A stretch of 64,000 nt of DNA from Xestospongia muta (lineage: Eukaryota; Porifera; Demospongiae; Haplosclerida; Petrosiidae), in assembly GCA_963693285.1 (NCBI GenBank), contig OY848923.1, forward strand, positions 1,031,026-1,095,025, read 5' to 3'. The position numbers and the translations under genes were made by a program. Shown here one piece after another: positions 24,201 to 39,362 of this stretch. The first letter of the stretch is position 1. Each line of letters opens with the position of its first letter. The notes below the pieces were generated by a model, which did no database searches, was not told the DNA's origin, and was given only the letters and a program-made list of their open reading frames with translations.

Positions 24201-27200
24201 TGATAGTAAGATCTTCTCTACCAGAACTTGATGGAATGACAGTTTCAGTAGAAGGACAGCCATCTTTAAAAACCAAAAAGGAAACTAAATATGTAATATT
24301 GATGATAAAATACTTACCAAATCTAGTTAAACTAAGCATTGTAATATTGACATCACGTTCTTCATGATGTGCAACTATTTGTTGTCCTACTTCATTTCTA
24401 AGTTCATCAGTAGATCCAGTGCTTGTTAATAAAGTAACAACAATAGGAACAGTGATAGACTGTGCACTACAACTGTAAATAAAAAAGATTTACTAATAGT
24501 TGCATATTATGTTTATCAATATTCACTTTATACTATTTGCATTTAAAAGATTCATGAGGAAGAATGAGGTATTAGTAAAGTTAATTAAACTGCTACCAGA
24601 AATATAATCATTATTCTAAAAATGAGGACAAAATTATACTTTAATATTGTTAAACAAATACCTCATAAATAAAATCAGACACCTTCTCTGATATACTCTT
24701 GTTAGATGTCATACAAATGTCCTCTGGTAACTGTATTTCAGCTTCATATTGTACAATATCTATTTATGACTGAGTAAAAATAATTATTAAGGAATATATT
24801 TTTAATACCTGAAATATTAAGTAGAACTTTTGAAGACATCACAGACACGTTATTACCATTAATTATACTTCTAGCTACACAGTGATAAAATCCTCTATCA
24901 TTCAAATCCAATTCTGGAAATAGCAGCACAGAGACATCAGTGTTGTCATTGGGAATTAACACATTATCTTTATACCACAATATTGTAGGAATAGGAGCAC
25001 CAATAGCTTTACACGTAAGGTTAGTAGTGGAGTAAACAGTTCCTGAGGTATGTTGAGGAGGTTGTGTAATTTGTGGTGGAACTGTAGCCAGTACAACTGT
25101 ATCAAAGATACAAAATTCATTTAATAACAAGTGATATATAACTTACCAAATTCACAATTGATACCAGAGTATCCATCAAAACATTCACACACATATCCAT
25201 TACTCAAACTATTACATTTGCCATGTCCCCCACATGAAGATGTTGTACAAAGGTTAGTTGGTGGGCCTAAGTAAAATTTAATAAAAAATATATTGTAATT
25301 CATAATCACTACTTACATTCCACTACTTGTAATGTAAATTTTGTCATTAATACTACTCCTACAAAAGCTTCATTATTAGCTCGACAGGAATAGTTGCCAT
25401 TATCACTGCAATCTAAATCTGTAATTTCCAGAATACTAGTACGTTGTAAGACACCAGGAAAAAAATTTGAACGAAAACCGTCAGATTCTTCTGATGATAC
25501 TATCTTTGCTCTACTTGTGTTTATAAAAAGTTGGCCATTTTTCCTCCATACAATATCAGGTCGTGGAATACCATCAGCAGTACAGTTGAACTTTACACTT
25601 TGTCCTCTAGCTTTTGTTACAGATCCTCCTGTATCATTTAATAATGCAGCTTTGACTAAAATATTGAAGTAATATAAAGTTCTTGATAATATATTTAAAT
25701 TTACCAAATGTTAATATATCCAGTGTAATTGTTGCTTCACCAACTCCTGCTTCATTTTCAGCAGACATTTTGTACATTCCTCTGTCACTCAATTGCAAAT
25801 TAGTGATAGTTAGTGAAAGACGATTAGAAGAAAGAGCTTGAGAGTTAATAGGTTTAAATGTGTTTGAATCCAATGGTTTGAAAAACCAGAGTATGTTGTT
25901 AAGTGTTACAGAAGGGAAATCATTAGTAATAGTAAAAGCAATTGTTATAGGTTTGTTAAGTATTCCAATAACTTTGTTAGAAACTACTGGTAATACAGAA
26001 GGTGACACTGTATGAAAGAAAAATACATAATTTATGTAGTATCATTACAACTATATACCCAACAATTAAAAAGTTAACTCACCAACAACAGTAGATGTCG
26101 TTGACTCTGATCCTGCCATATTAGTCACATTACAAGTGTAGTCACCTTTGTGTGTAGCAGCATCCACATTACTTACACTTAAAATAGACACACTATGAGT
26201 GTCATTACTAGAACTGGTGATAGTAAGTACACTAGTGTCTGTAAGAAATACTCCTCTGTGATACCATATATGTTGATTGTTAGGACCTCCTTCTGCACTA
26301 CATTCAAGACTAAATGTACCTCCTTGTTTAGTTAGTGTCTGGGAGATTAATTGGACAGAGCCCTCAGGTGATACTAAAGATTAGAATGTTGTTAACATTG
26401 AATTAATATTACATATATTCAACTCACCATATAAAGTTGCATTATTGGAGTATATTGTAATTGAGTTGCTAGTTGCTGTACACTGATAAATACCAGCATC
26501 ACCAAAGATGATTGGATTAAATGGAAGAAGATAATCATCTGGTCCAACATCTAAAGTTCTTCCATTTTCCTCATGTTTATACCACATGTATTGTGGAACT
26601 GGGAATGATTCTGCTTTGCATGTCAAGTTAATAATCATACCACTAACAGCTAAAGTTTGTACAGGATGAATTAAAAATCTTGGACTGACAAAAACATATG
26701 TAGTATCACTACCATTACCAGCAATGTTTTGTGCAATACATTGATATAGACCACCATGATCTGGTGCTGTGATATGACTTATTGTCAATATGGAGGAGAA
26801 CTCTGTAGAACTAATTGTGTTGCTATTGGTACCAGATGTAATAGCAGACCCATTTAATAACCAAGTAAATGTGCTGCTAGGTCCTTCTTGTGAAGTACAT
26901 GTAACATTGACTTCATCTTTAAAGTCAAATGTCATATTTTGTGGTTGGACTTTTACTAAACCTCTGGGAGAAATAGTCACTAGAGCTGCTAAGCTAGTGG
27001 CATTATATTCCACACCATTTATCACATTAGATGCTACACAACGATACATCCCAAAATCACTAAAGATGACTGATCTGATTATGAAGACAGTACTGTTTTC
27101 ACCAACTATTGCTTCAAACATCTCTGTCACTCTGTTCATCTTTTCCCATTGAATTGATGGAGATGGAAAAGCTTCAGCTACACATGTCAATGTCAATGTT

Positions 27201-30200
27201 TGCATTTGTTCTAATTCCACTTTCTGAGGGTGTACAACAAATTCAGGAACAACAAACAGTATTGAAGAATCAATGCCATATCCAGCATCATTCAGTACTA
27301 CACAGTAGTAGCTACCACCATTAGTAGGAGCTGTGATGTCAGTAAGAACAAGAACTGGTGTCTGTGCTATGGCTAATTCTATGAAATCTGTGAAGGAAAA
27401 TAAATACATTAATATGTATGTTTGAATGTATTATACTCACAATCTCTATCAATTCTTCCATTCAATGAGCTCTGAATAGGATTTCTTAACCACACATACA
27501 TATTGTTTGGACCTGCATCAGTTCTACAAGTAAAGTTGACATTGTTACCTCTACTGTGGGTTGCATTCATAGGTGATGTAGATACTATTCCATTAGGAGA
27601 AACTACAAATTAAAAAATAGTAAGTTTAATATAACTAAGTCTGTACACCTGATTTACCAACAACAGTAGATGTCTTTGACTCTGATCCTGCCATATTAGT
27701 CACATTGCAAGTGTAGTCACCTTTGTGTGTAGCAGCATCCACATTACTTAAACTCAAAATAGACACGCTATGAGTGTCATTACTAGAACTGGTAATAGTA
27801 AGTACACTAGTGTCTGCAAGGAGTACTCCTCTGTGATACCATACATGTTGATTGTTAGGACCTCCTTCAGCTTTACATTCAAGACTAAATGTACCTCCTT
27901 GTTTAGTTAGTGTTTGGGAGATTAATTCGACAGAGCCCTCAGGTGATACTAAAGATTAGAATGTTGTTAACATTGAATTAATATTACAAATATTCAACTC
28001 ACCATATAAAGTTGCATTATTGGAGGATATTGTAATTGAGTTGCTAGTTGCTGTACACTGATAAATACCAGCATCACCAAAGATGATTGGATTAAATGGA
28101 AGAAGATAATCATCTGGTCCTACACCTAAAGTCCTTCCATCTTGTTCATGTTTTCGCCACATGTATTGAGGAACTGGGAATGATTCTGCTTTGCATGTCA
28201 AGTTATTAATCATACCACTAATAGCTAAAGTTTGCACAGGATGAATTAAAAATCTTGGACTGACAAAAATATATGTAGTATCACTACCGTTACCAGCAAT
28301 GTTTTGTGCAATACACTCATATAGACCACCATGATCTGGTGCTGTGATATGACTTATTGTCAATGTAGAAGAAAATTCTGTAGAACTGATTGTGTAGCTA
28401 TTGGTACCAGATGTGATAATGGACCCATTTAATAACCAAGTAAATGTGTTGATAGGTCCTCCTTGACAAGTACATGTAAGATTGACTTCATCTTCATAGT
28501 TAAAAGTCATATTTTGTAATTGGATCATTACTGAGCCTTCAGGAGAAATAGTCACTAAAGCTGATGAGCTAGTGGCATTATATTCCACACCATTTATCAC
28601 ATTAGATACTACACAACGATACATGCCAAAATTACTAAAGGTAGCTGAATTGATCATGAAGACAGTATTGTTTTCACCAACTATTGCTTCAAACATCTCT
28701 GTCACTCTGTTCATCTTTTCCCATTGAATTGATGGAGATGGAAAAGCTTCAGCTACACATGTCAATGTCAATGTTTGCATTTGTTCTAACTCCACATTCT
28801 GAGGGTGTACAACAAATTCAGGAACAACAAACAGTATTGAAGAATCAATGCCATATCCAGCATCATTCAGTACTACACAGTAGTAGCTACCACCATTAGT
28901 AGGAGCTGTGATGTCAGTAAGAACAAGAACTGGTGTCTGTGCTATAGCTGCTCCTAATACAACTATGAAGTGAAAATAAATACATTAATATGATGTATTG
29001 TGTAAATTATACTCACAATTTCTATCAATGCTTTCATTGAATGATCCTCCATCACAATTTGAACATACTATCCCACTAACATTTCTTAACCACACATATA
29101 TGTTGTTAGGACCTGCATCAGTTGTACAAGTAAAGTTGACAATGTTACCTCTACTGTGGGTTGAATTCATAGGTGATGTAGATACTATTCCGTCAGGAGA
29201 AACTGTGGAAATTAGAAAGAAGTAAGTTTTACTTAATCAATTCTTAATACAACTGACTTACCAACAACAGTAGATGTTTTTGATGCTGATCCTGCCATAT
29301 TAGTCACATTACAAGTGAAGTCACCTTTGTGTGTAGCAGCATTCACATTACTTAAACTCAAAATAGATACACTGTGAGTATCATTACTAAAACTGGTGAT
29401 AGTCAGTACACTATTGTCCGCAAGGAGTACTCCTCTGTGATACCATACATGTTGATTGTTAGGACCTCCTTCTGCTCTACATTCAAGACTAAATGTACCT
29501 CCTTGTTTAGTAAGTGTTTGATTGATTAACTGGACAGAATCCTCAGGTGATACTAAAGAATAGAATTTTGTTAACATTAAAATAATATTACATATATTCA
29601 ACTCACCGTATAAAGTTGCATTATTGGAGTACATTGTAATTGAGTTGCTAGTTGCTGTACACTGATAAATACCAGCATCACCAAAGATGATTGGATTAAA
29701 TGGAAGAAGATAGTCATCTACTCCAACATTTAAATTCCTTCCATTTTCCTCATGTTTATACCACATGTATTGCGGAACTGGGAATGATTCTGCTTTGCAT
29801 GTCAAGTTATTAATCATACCACTAATAGCTAAAGTTTGCACAGGATGAATTAAAAATCTTGGACTAACAAAAATATATGTAGTATCACTACCATTACCAG
29901 CAATATTTCGTGCAATACATTGATATAGACCACCATGATCTGGTGCTGTAATACGCTTTATCATCAATATAGAGGAGAATTCTGTAGAACTGATTGTGTA
30001 GGTATTGGTACCAGATGTGATAATGGACCCATTTAATAACCAACTAAACATGTTGTTAGGTCCTCCTTGACAAGTACATGTAACATTGACTTCGTCTTCA
30101 TAGTTAAAAGTCATATTTTGTGATTGGATCATTACTGAGCCTTCAGGAGAAATAGTCACTAAAGCTGATGAGCTAGTGGCATTATATTCCACACCATTTA

Positions 30201-33200
30201 TCACATTAGATGCTACACAATGATACATGCCAAAATCACTAAAGGTAACTGAATTGATCATGAAAACAGTACTGTTTTCACCAAATATTGCTTCAAACAT
30301 CTCTGTCACTCTGTTCATCTTTTCCCATTGAATTGATGGAGATGGAAAAGCTTCAACTTCACATGTCAACCTCAATATTTGCATTTGTTCTAACTCCACA
30401 TTCTGAGGGTGTACAACAAATTCAGGAACAACAAACAGTATTGAAGAATCAATGCCATATCCAGCATTATTCAGTACTACACAGTAGTAGCTACCACCAT
30501 TAGTAGGAGCTGTGATGTCAGTAAGAACAAGAACTGGTGTCTGTGCTATAGCTGCTCCTAATACAACTATGAAGTAAAAATAAATACATTAATATGATGT
30601 ATTGTATTAATTATACTCACGGTTTCTATCTATGCTTTCATTGAATGATCCTCCATCACAATCTGAACATACTATCCCACTAACATTTCTTAACCACATA
30701 TATATGTTGTTAGGACCTGCATCAGTTGTACAAGTAAAGTTGACAACGTTACCTCTACTGTGGGTTGAATTCATAGGTGATGTAGATACTCTTCCGTCAG
30801 GAGAAACTGTGGAAGTTAGAAAGAAGTAAGTTTTACTTAATCAATTCTTAATACAACTGACTTACCAATGACAGTAGATGTTTTTGATGCTGATCCTGCC
30901 ATATTAGTCACATTGCAAGCGTAGTCACCTTTGTGAGCACTAGCATCTACATTACTCACACTCAAAACTGATACACTGTGAGTGTCATTACTAGAACTGG
31001 TAATAGTAAGTACACTAGTGTCTGTAAGTACTTCTCTGTGATACCATACATATTGATTGTTAGGACCTCCTTCAGCTCTACATTCAAGACTAAATGTACC
31101 TCCTTGTTTAGTAAGTGTTTGATTGATTAACTGAACAGAATCCTTAGGCGATACTAAAGAATAGAATTTTGTTAACATTAAATTAATATTACATATATCC
31201 AACTCACCATATAAAGTTGCATTATTGGAGTATATTTTAATTGAGTTGCTAGTTGCTGTACATTGATAACTACCAGCATCACCAAAGATGATTGGATTAA
31301 ATGGAAGAAGATAATCATCTGGTCCTACACCTAAAGTCCTTCCATCTTGTTCATGTTTTCGCCACATGTATTGAGGAACTGGGAATGATTCTGCTTTGCA
31401 TGTCAAGTTATTAATCATACCACTAATAGCTAAAGTTTGCACAGGATGAATTAAAAATCTTGGACTAACAAAAATATATGTAGTATCACTACCATTACCA
31501 GCAATATTTCGTGCAATACATTGATATAGACCACCATGATCTGGTGCTGTAATACGCTTTATCATCAATATAGAGGAGAATTCTGTAGAACTGATTGTGT
31601 AGCTATTGGTACCAGATGTGATAATGGACCCATTTAATAACCAACTAAACATGTTGTTAGGTCCTCCTTGACAAGTACATGTAACATTGACTTCATCTTC
31701 ATAGTTAAAGGTCATATTTTGTGATTGGATCATTACTGAGCCTTCAGGAGAAATAGTCACTAGAGCTGATGAACTAGTGGCATTATATTCCACACCATTT
31801 ATCATATTAGATACTACACAATGATACATGCCAAAATCACTAAAGGTAACTGAATTGATCATGAAGACAGTACTGTTTTCACCAACTATTGCTTCAAAAA
31901 TCTCTGTCACTCTGTCCATTTTTTCCCATTGAATTGATGGAGATGGAAAAGCTTCAGCTTCACATGTCAACCTCAATATTTGCATTTGTTCTAACTCCAC
32001 ATTCTGAGGGTGTACAACAAATTCAGGAACAACAAACAGTATTGAAAAATCAATGCCATATCCAGCATCATTCAGTACTACACAATAGTAGCTACCACCA
32101 TTAGTAGGAGCTGTGATGTCAGTAAGAACAAGAACTGGTGTCTGTGCTATAGCTGCTCCTAATACAACTATGAAGTGAAAATAAATACATTAATATGATG
32201 TATTGTGTAAATTATACTCACAATTTCTATCAATGCTTTCATTGAATGATCCTCCATCACAATTTGAACATACTATCCCACTAACATTTCTTAACCACAC
32301 ATATATGTTGTTAGGACCTGCATCAGTTGTACAAGTAAAGTTGACAACGTTACCTCTACTGTGGGTTGAATTCATAGGTGATGTAGATACTCTTCCGTCA
32401 GGAGAAACTGTGGCAGTTAGAAAGAAGTAAGTTTTACTTAATCAATTCTTAATACAACTGACTCACCAACAACAGTAGATGTTTTTGATGCTGATCCTGC
32501 CATATTAGTCACATTACAAGTGTAGTCACCTTTGTGAGCACTAGCATCTACATTACTCACACTCAAAACTGATACACTGTGAGTGTCATTACTGGAACTG
32601 CTGATAGTAAGTACACTAGTGTCTGTAAGAAGTACTCCTCTGTGATACCATACATATTGATTGTTAGGACCTCCTTCAGCTCTACATTCAAGACTAAATG
32701 TACCTCCTTGTTTAGTAAGTGTTTGATTGATTAACTGGACAGAATCCTCAGGTGATACTAAAGAATAGAATTTGTTAACATTAAATTAATATTATATATA
32801 TTCAACTCACCGTATAAAGTTGCATTATTAGAGTATATTGTAATTGAGTTGCTAGTTGCTGTACACTGATAAATACCAGCATCACCAAAACCAATTGGAT
32901 TAAATGGAAGAAGATAATTATCTGGTCCAACATCTAAAATTCTTCCATTTTCCTCATGTTTATACCACATGTATTGCGGAACTGGGAATGATTCTGCTTT
33001 GCATGTCAAGTTATTAATCATACCACTAATAGCTAAAGTTTGCACAGGATGAATTAAAAATCTTGGACTAACAAAAATATATGTAGTATCACTACCATTA
33101 CCAGCAATATTTCGTGCAATACATTGATATAGACCACCATGATCTGGTGCTGTAATACGCTTGATCATCAATATAGAGGAGAATTCTGTAGAACTGATTG

Positions 33201-36200
33201 TGTAGCTATTGGTACCAGATGTGATAATGGACCCATTTAATAACCAACTAAACATGTTGTTAGGTCCTCCTTGACAAGTACATGTAACATTGACTTCATC
33301 TTCATAGTTAAAGGTCATATTTTGTGATTGGATCATTACTGAGCCTTCAGGAGAAATAGTCACTAGAGCTGATGAACTAGTGGCATTATATTCCACACCA
33401 TTTATCATATTAGATGCTACACAATGATACATCCCAAAATCACTAAAGGTAACTGAATTGATCATGAAAACAGTACTGTTTTCACCAACTATTGCTTCAA
33501 ACCTCTCAGTTACTTTGTTCATCTTTTCCCATTGAATTGATGGAGATGGGAAAGCTTCAGCTTCACATGTCAACCTCAATATTTGCATTTGTACTAACTC
33601 CACATTCTGAGGGTGTACAACAAATTCAGGAACAACAAACAGTATTGAAAAATCAATGCCATATCCAGCATCATTCAGTACTACACAATAGTAGCTACCA
33701 CCATTAGTAGGAGCTGTGATGTCAGTAAGAACAAGAACTGGTGTCTGTGCTATAGCTGCTCCTAAAACAACTATGAAGTGAAAATAAATACATTAACATG
33801 ATGTATTGTATTAATTATACTCACAAATTCTATCAATGCTTTCATTGAATGATCCTCCATCACAATCTGAACATACTATCCCACTAACATTTCTTAACCA
33901 CACATATATGTTGTTAGGACCTGCATCAGTTGTACAAGTAAAGTTGACATTATCACCTCTACTGTGGGTTGAATTTATTTGTAATGTAGATACTATTCCA
34001 TCAGGAGAAACTAAATTAGAAAGAATTAACTTTAACTTAATTAAGTTGTACAATTGACTTACCAACAACAGTAGATGTCTTTGACTCTGATCCTGCCATA
34101 TTAGTAACATTACAAGTGTAGTTACCTTTATGTGTAGCAGCATCCACATTACTTACATTCAAAGTAGATACACTATGAGTGTTATTACTAGAACTGGTGA
34201 TAGTCAGTACACTACTATCTGTAAGAAGTACTCCTCTGTGATACCATACATGTTGATTGTTAGGACGTCCTTCTGCTCTACATTCAAGACTAAATGTACC
34301 TCCTTGTTTAGTAAGTGTTTGATTGATTAACTGGACAGAACCCTCAGGAGATACTAAAGAATAGAATTTTATTAACATTAAATTAATATTATATATATAT
34401 ATATATTGAACTCACCATATAAGGTAGCATTGTCTGATCCTAGTGTACTGATTACATCACTTCCATTACTGGAAGTAGCCACACATCGATACACACCAGC
34501 ATCATTGTAACTCACTGGCATAAATGATAGTGTTGTTGTATTCCCACGTTCCTCATTTACAAATCCATCATCAATTAATCTCTCCCAACTGTAAGAGGGG
34601 TATGGAAAAGATTGAGCTTCACATGTAAACTTAACATTCATATTGACAGTGGTTTTTATATCTGTTGGCTGTTGAGTGAATGTTACTGTTACAAAGAGAA
34701 CTCCTGTGGCAACATCATAACCAGCATCATTGAGAACAACACAGAAGTAAGTTCCACCATGAAGTGTAGCATCAACATCACTGATTGTTAGTAACTGCCC
34801 TCTAGACACAAATGTCATATTGAGAGCTGAACCATTAGAAAGGTCTGTATAGGGAGGGACAAAGATTAATGTTAAGGTGTGGGATATTACATATATTACT
34901 CATTAAGAATTGGTTTACATCTTGTGGAGAGGTAGAACAGTCAGTGCAAATGTGATTTGATGCATTTAAAAACCACAAGTAGATATTGTCAGGTCCTCCT
35001 TGTGCAATGCAAGTGAAATTGGTTTCACTTCCATGGTCAATTTTTTGGAAGGATGGCTCAACTCTAACAGAATCCTCAGGAGATACTAATAAAAGAATGA
35101 ACATATGTGCAGTATAACTTAAATCTTGGTATATCTAGTAGTACTAACCATGTAATGTAGATGTGTTTGAAATAAGAGTTATATCAAATACAGCAGTTCT
35201 AACAACACATCGATAATTACCAAAATCGTTATAACCAACTGATGAGAACACTAAAGTATTGTTAGTTTCTCCAGGTATTTCTTGGAAAAATCCTGAAGAA
35301 TTCATTTTCTCCCATTGGAATGATGGGTCAGGGAAAGACTCTGCCCTACACGTGACAGTTACTGGGTCCAGATTTTTAGCAAATATGTCTTCATCAGGTT
35401 GTTCAATAAAATAAGGTCTAATGTACACTATAGTACAGGTCACTCCAAAACCAGCAACATTGATGACCAGACAAGTATAAGAACCTCCATGTGAAGCATT
35501 TAAATTTGTAAGTTTGAGTGCTTGTTCTCTCCCAATAATTAATGATGTATCATTCAAGAGCTCTAAAAATATCAGAAGTCATTGCAGACAATATTTATGA
35601 AAAAATGATTAAATTTAGTAATTCACCATTGACTTCAGCTGGTTGTCCACCTTGCCAGCATGCCTCTTCTTGACCTCGTTTGAGCCAGATAAACTGGTTA
35701 TTGGAACCAGCTGGTGTTTGACACATCAATGTATGATCATCTCCTCTATTAAATGTAATATTATTTGCTGGAGTGACTGTTACTAGATCTTTGGGTGAGA
35801 CTGAGTAAACAAAGAGAAGTTAGTTTATATTTTAATAACCTAATACTAACCATTAAGCCTTGTCATTGCCATATCATCTCCTGCACTGTTATTAACAATA
35901 CATTTGTAAATTCCTTGCTCTCCTCCAACAATATTGATGATTGTTAAAATAGATAAATGGTTGCTTTCATTTCTGATGTCATATTTACTGTCACTGGAAA
36001 ATATCTCAGTCTCATTTTTAAACCATCGAAATTGATTGTTAGGTCCTCCATTAGCTGAACAATTAAACATAGGACTTTCTCCTTTTTCAGTAGTGGTATT
36101 CTGTGGCTGAATATCGACTGATGGAAATGGTGACACTATAACAGAATAAGATATATATTAATGTAATAAAAACAATATCTGATCTGAACTGACCATGTAG

Positions 36201-38913
36201 AACAGATTCTCTTGATGTTATTGTCACATTTAAGATATCTGTTGTAGCTTCACATCGATATGTCCCAAAATCACTAAAATCAACAGAGGCAAACATCAAA
36301 GTAGTGGTGTTCTCTCCTTCTAATTTCACAAAACTGCCAGACATCAATTTAAACCATTCGTATTTAGAAGGTTCAGGAAAGGACTCTGCCACACAAGTGA
36401 GATTGACAGAAATAGAAACTTGTGCAAAGACATTTTCTGCTGGCTCTATTATAAAATAAGGTCTGATATACACTATAGTACTTGCCACTCCAAAACCAGC
36501 ATCATTGACAACCAGACAAGTATAAAAATCTCCATTTGATGCATTAACATTGGTAAGAATAAGTGTTTGGTCTTGGCTAACAATTAATGATGTATCATTA
36601 AAAAACTCTAAAGTTAAAAATAGATTTTACATAAAACAAAGGTGATATTTACCATCAACAACGGTAGATTGTATGATTACTTCATCTCCTTGTCTTATCC
36701 AAGTGAATACATTATCAGGTCCAGCTGTAGTATTACATGTCAGAGTAATATCATCTCCTCTATTGAGTGTCACATTTGGTGCCATTGAAATAGTAACAAA
36801 GTCTTCAGGTGAAACTAAAAAGAGACAGAGATGAGGTGGTAATGATTTGACTTATATTTGTTAAAGATATCACAGAACTTACCAGCAAGTTCTGCTGTAG
36901 CTTGAGCTGTTCCTGCAATGTTAGAAATAACACAAGTATAGCTGCCATATTCTTCTCCAGTAACAATATCAATTATTAAAATTGACAAGTCTTCAGTTTC
37001 ATTTATAATAGTGAAGGGACTGCCAATAGTAATTTCTGTGTCTCCTTTGAACCATTTAAATGTACTATGTCCATCATTTGTAGAACAATTAAACATCACT
37101 ATATCTCCACTTGTAGCTGTATCATTTGGTGGATTGATACTAGGTGGAGCTGTCAAATATGTATATATAAACATGTACATGTGATACTGTAACTGTACCT
37201 GCAACTCTGGCTTCATTAGAAATAGTGCTGTTTCTTATTCCTTTGGTGAATGTTGAGGCCACACAGCGATACCAACCATAATCTTCTGATCCAATTGAAC
37301 TGAGCTCCAAAGTTGAGGTATTTCCATTAGGAGAAACATCCTCAAATTGTGATGTCATTTCATTGAACTTCTCCCATTGATAAGTAGGACTTGGAAAGGA
37401 CTGTGCCACACATGTTAAATTGAAACTTTCAGCATTTTTTACAATACCACTCTGAGGGTGTTCTATGATCAGTGGTGTCATGTAAAGGGTAACAAACTCT
37501 AAATCATAACCAGCATCATTAGCAACTAGACAACCATAGACACCAGCAACACTAATGTTAACTGAAGCAATGTTCATAGAGACGTCTTTTGAAACTACAA
37601 CACTTGATGTCCCATTGAATAGAGCTGTTAATGAGAAACAAATGTGTATAGCAACCTGCTCTGTGTTATAACAAATAAATACATACATTCTATGTCCTGG
37701 GAAGTTAGTTCTTGTGAACAATCATTACAAAGTGCTGTAGTACTATTATAGAACCACACAAATTGGTTTCCTGGCCCTCCCAGAGCACTATAATTAAAGT
37801 CTGCAGAACTATCTGGTGCAGCAATGATGAAACCAGGAGTAGCTGTACCATCAGGAGACACTATAAAAGAAAATATGGAAATATATGATAATGAATTAAA
37901 GAGACTTACATATGATTGTAAAGTTGTGATAAATGGTTTGAATAGTACTTGTTGCAACACATTGATAGCTACCCTCTTGTCCAAATTGGAAGGAGACAAA
38001 CATGTGAGTGAGTGAATTGGAAGATGTTGTTGCAACTGTTTGAGGACTTGATCTTAAGTCAAGCAAATCCATAGTTGGTGCTGGAAATCCTTCTGCTTCA
38101 CATGTGACATTGAATGTACTGCCATTAGTTTGTAGGACTTTTGTACCAGTAGTAGCATCAGTAAAATAAGGAAAAATTTGAAGAGTCATCCTATTGTCCA
38201 CATTAGGTCTTGTAATACTATCAAAACGACATGTATATTCTCCACCAGTACTGACCTCAACATTGGTTAATGTATGCATCACCATGGTATCATCTGTAAC
38301 AATACCAGAACTTGCAATAACATTTGGTGGTGGACTCAGCAACAAAAGTGACCCAGAGTCATCTGGAGCAGGACCACCAACACAATATATTGTTACATTG
38401 CTACCATGTGTTGCTGGATTCTCAATAATATCGACAGCTGGGATAATTTCAAGATTTACAACATCATCAGTATGGTTTTCAGTAGCTAAATGGCTATCAA
38501 AACGACAAATATAATCACCACTATCTCTTGCAGTAACATTATATAGCATATGTATTAATGAAAACTGAGATGATACAACTTCAGTTGTAGTTGATAGTAT
38601 AGTTAGTGGTAATCGTTTCAACCAGGCTATAGAACCTGTATCTCCTGAAGCAGGTGTACCAGTACAATTGAATGTAACAATAGTACCAAATTCCGCTGGA
38701 TTTGGTGAAATAGTACCATTTGCAGATTGACTTTGAATTACTAAAGAAAGAGAAGAAATGTGCATTACAAATACACTAGTACTGATAACAACAAAGGAAT
38801 TTAGTATATATTGTTATATATATATACATATATATATATATAGTAGATATGTACTTACCATCAACAACACTGCAGAATAACAGAATACAAAATAATGCCG
38901 TCACTTGCAGCAT
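21285..38913 (-). CDS. R2: giant adhesion GPCR with about 42 Ig domains
   Basis: I assembled 45 exons, 14943 nt, 4980 residues. Exons from the 3' end: 21285-22032, 22089-22155, 22205-22467, 22523-22653, 22707-22810, 23098-23149, 23201-23639, 23689-23783, 23828-23959, 24010-24263, 24318-24472, 24527-24615, 24662-24759, 24809-25096, 25147-25266, 25317-25655, 25705-26007, 26083-26373, 26428-27387, 27441-27602, 27658-27948, 28003-28962, 29017-29202, 29262-29552, 29607-30566, 30621-30806, 30866-31153, 31208-32167, 32222-32407, 32467-32757, 32811-33770, 33825-34010, 34063-34353, 34416-34844, 34900-35085, 35149-35562, 35627-35800, 35851-36135, 36194-36607, 36653-36814, 36883-37149, 37199-37624, 37687-37860, 37910-38740, 38859-38913. 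Order: signal peptide [18 protein letters not shown]; 13 varied Ig domains (to about 1272); five five-Ig cassettes (1272-3658); three Ig; EGF (about 3970-4009); Ig; unassigned region; HRM (4220-4304); GAIN; GPS ([10 protein letters not shown]); 7TM; a full tail ending [10 protein letters not shown]. The donor at 34899 was chosen to give the usual 186-nt exon. The gene may be expressed in alternatively spliced forms, since every Ig exon can be skipped in frame. Confidence 0.87.
22838..23008. mobile_element. MITE-like element in a GPS intron of R2
   Basis: The intron between the two GPS exons is 287 bp in R2 against about 120-210 bp in its paralogues. The extra sequence starts GGTTATTTTGGAG and ends CTTCCAAAATTACC, forming imperfect terminal inverted repeats. 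A degenerate relative lies at about 669-800. No target-site duplication could be assigned with confidence. Confidence 0.5.
26428..34415 (-). repeat. R2 tandem array of five 1.6-kb five-Ig cassettes
   Basis: The 960-nt exon begins at 26428, 28003, 29607, 31208 and 32811, giving periods of 1575, 1604, 1601 and 1603 bp. The cassette is the same 291/186/960-nt exon set as in R1, with a few codon-sized length changes (288 nt at 30866-31153; 162 nt at 27441-27602). Neighbouring copies, including introns, are nearly identical over long stretches, such as the regions around 29017-29202 and 32222-32407. Confidence 0.93.
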
Positions 38914-39362
38914 TGTGCTACAAACGTAGCATAAAATATATAAAACTAGAGCACTAACTGTTCAGTAAAGTAGCAAACTAAATAACGTATATTAAATAAA
39001 TTGAATTCTTCGCATATCACCATGACGTATGCCTTATGCATAATTTATATACGCATACTGTTAACAAATTCTCTAGGAAAAAGTTTAGAAACAGTAGAAA
39101 ATGTCGTTTATATTAAAAGCAAGAAAGACTAAGAAGGAATCAACGCCAAGCAACAAAAAAATGCTTCAATGAGACTTGCTAAAAAAGCAAGCTACAAGGC
39201 CACACCCAACATGGGTTACGTTCTTTGTTTACCAACATGGCATATATGTATATTCGCTTTTGAGTGGAACAAAATGTACCAAAAAATTATTACAACAAAA
39301 TTACATGAAAATAATCACAAAATAAATCTAGGGAAAATTAACTAAATCACAGACTGTACATT

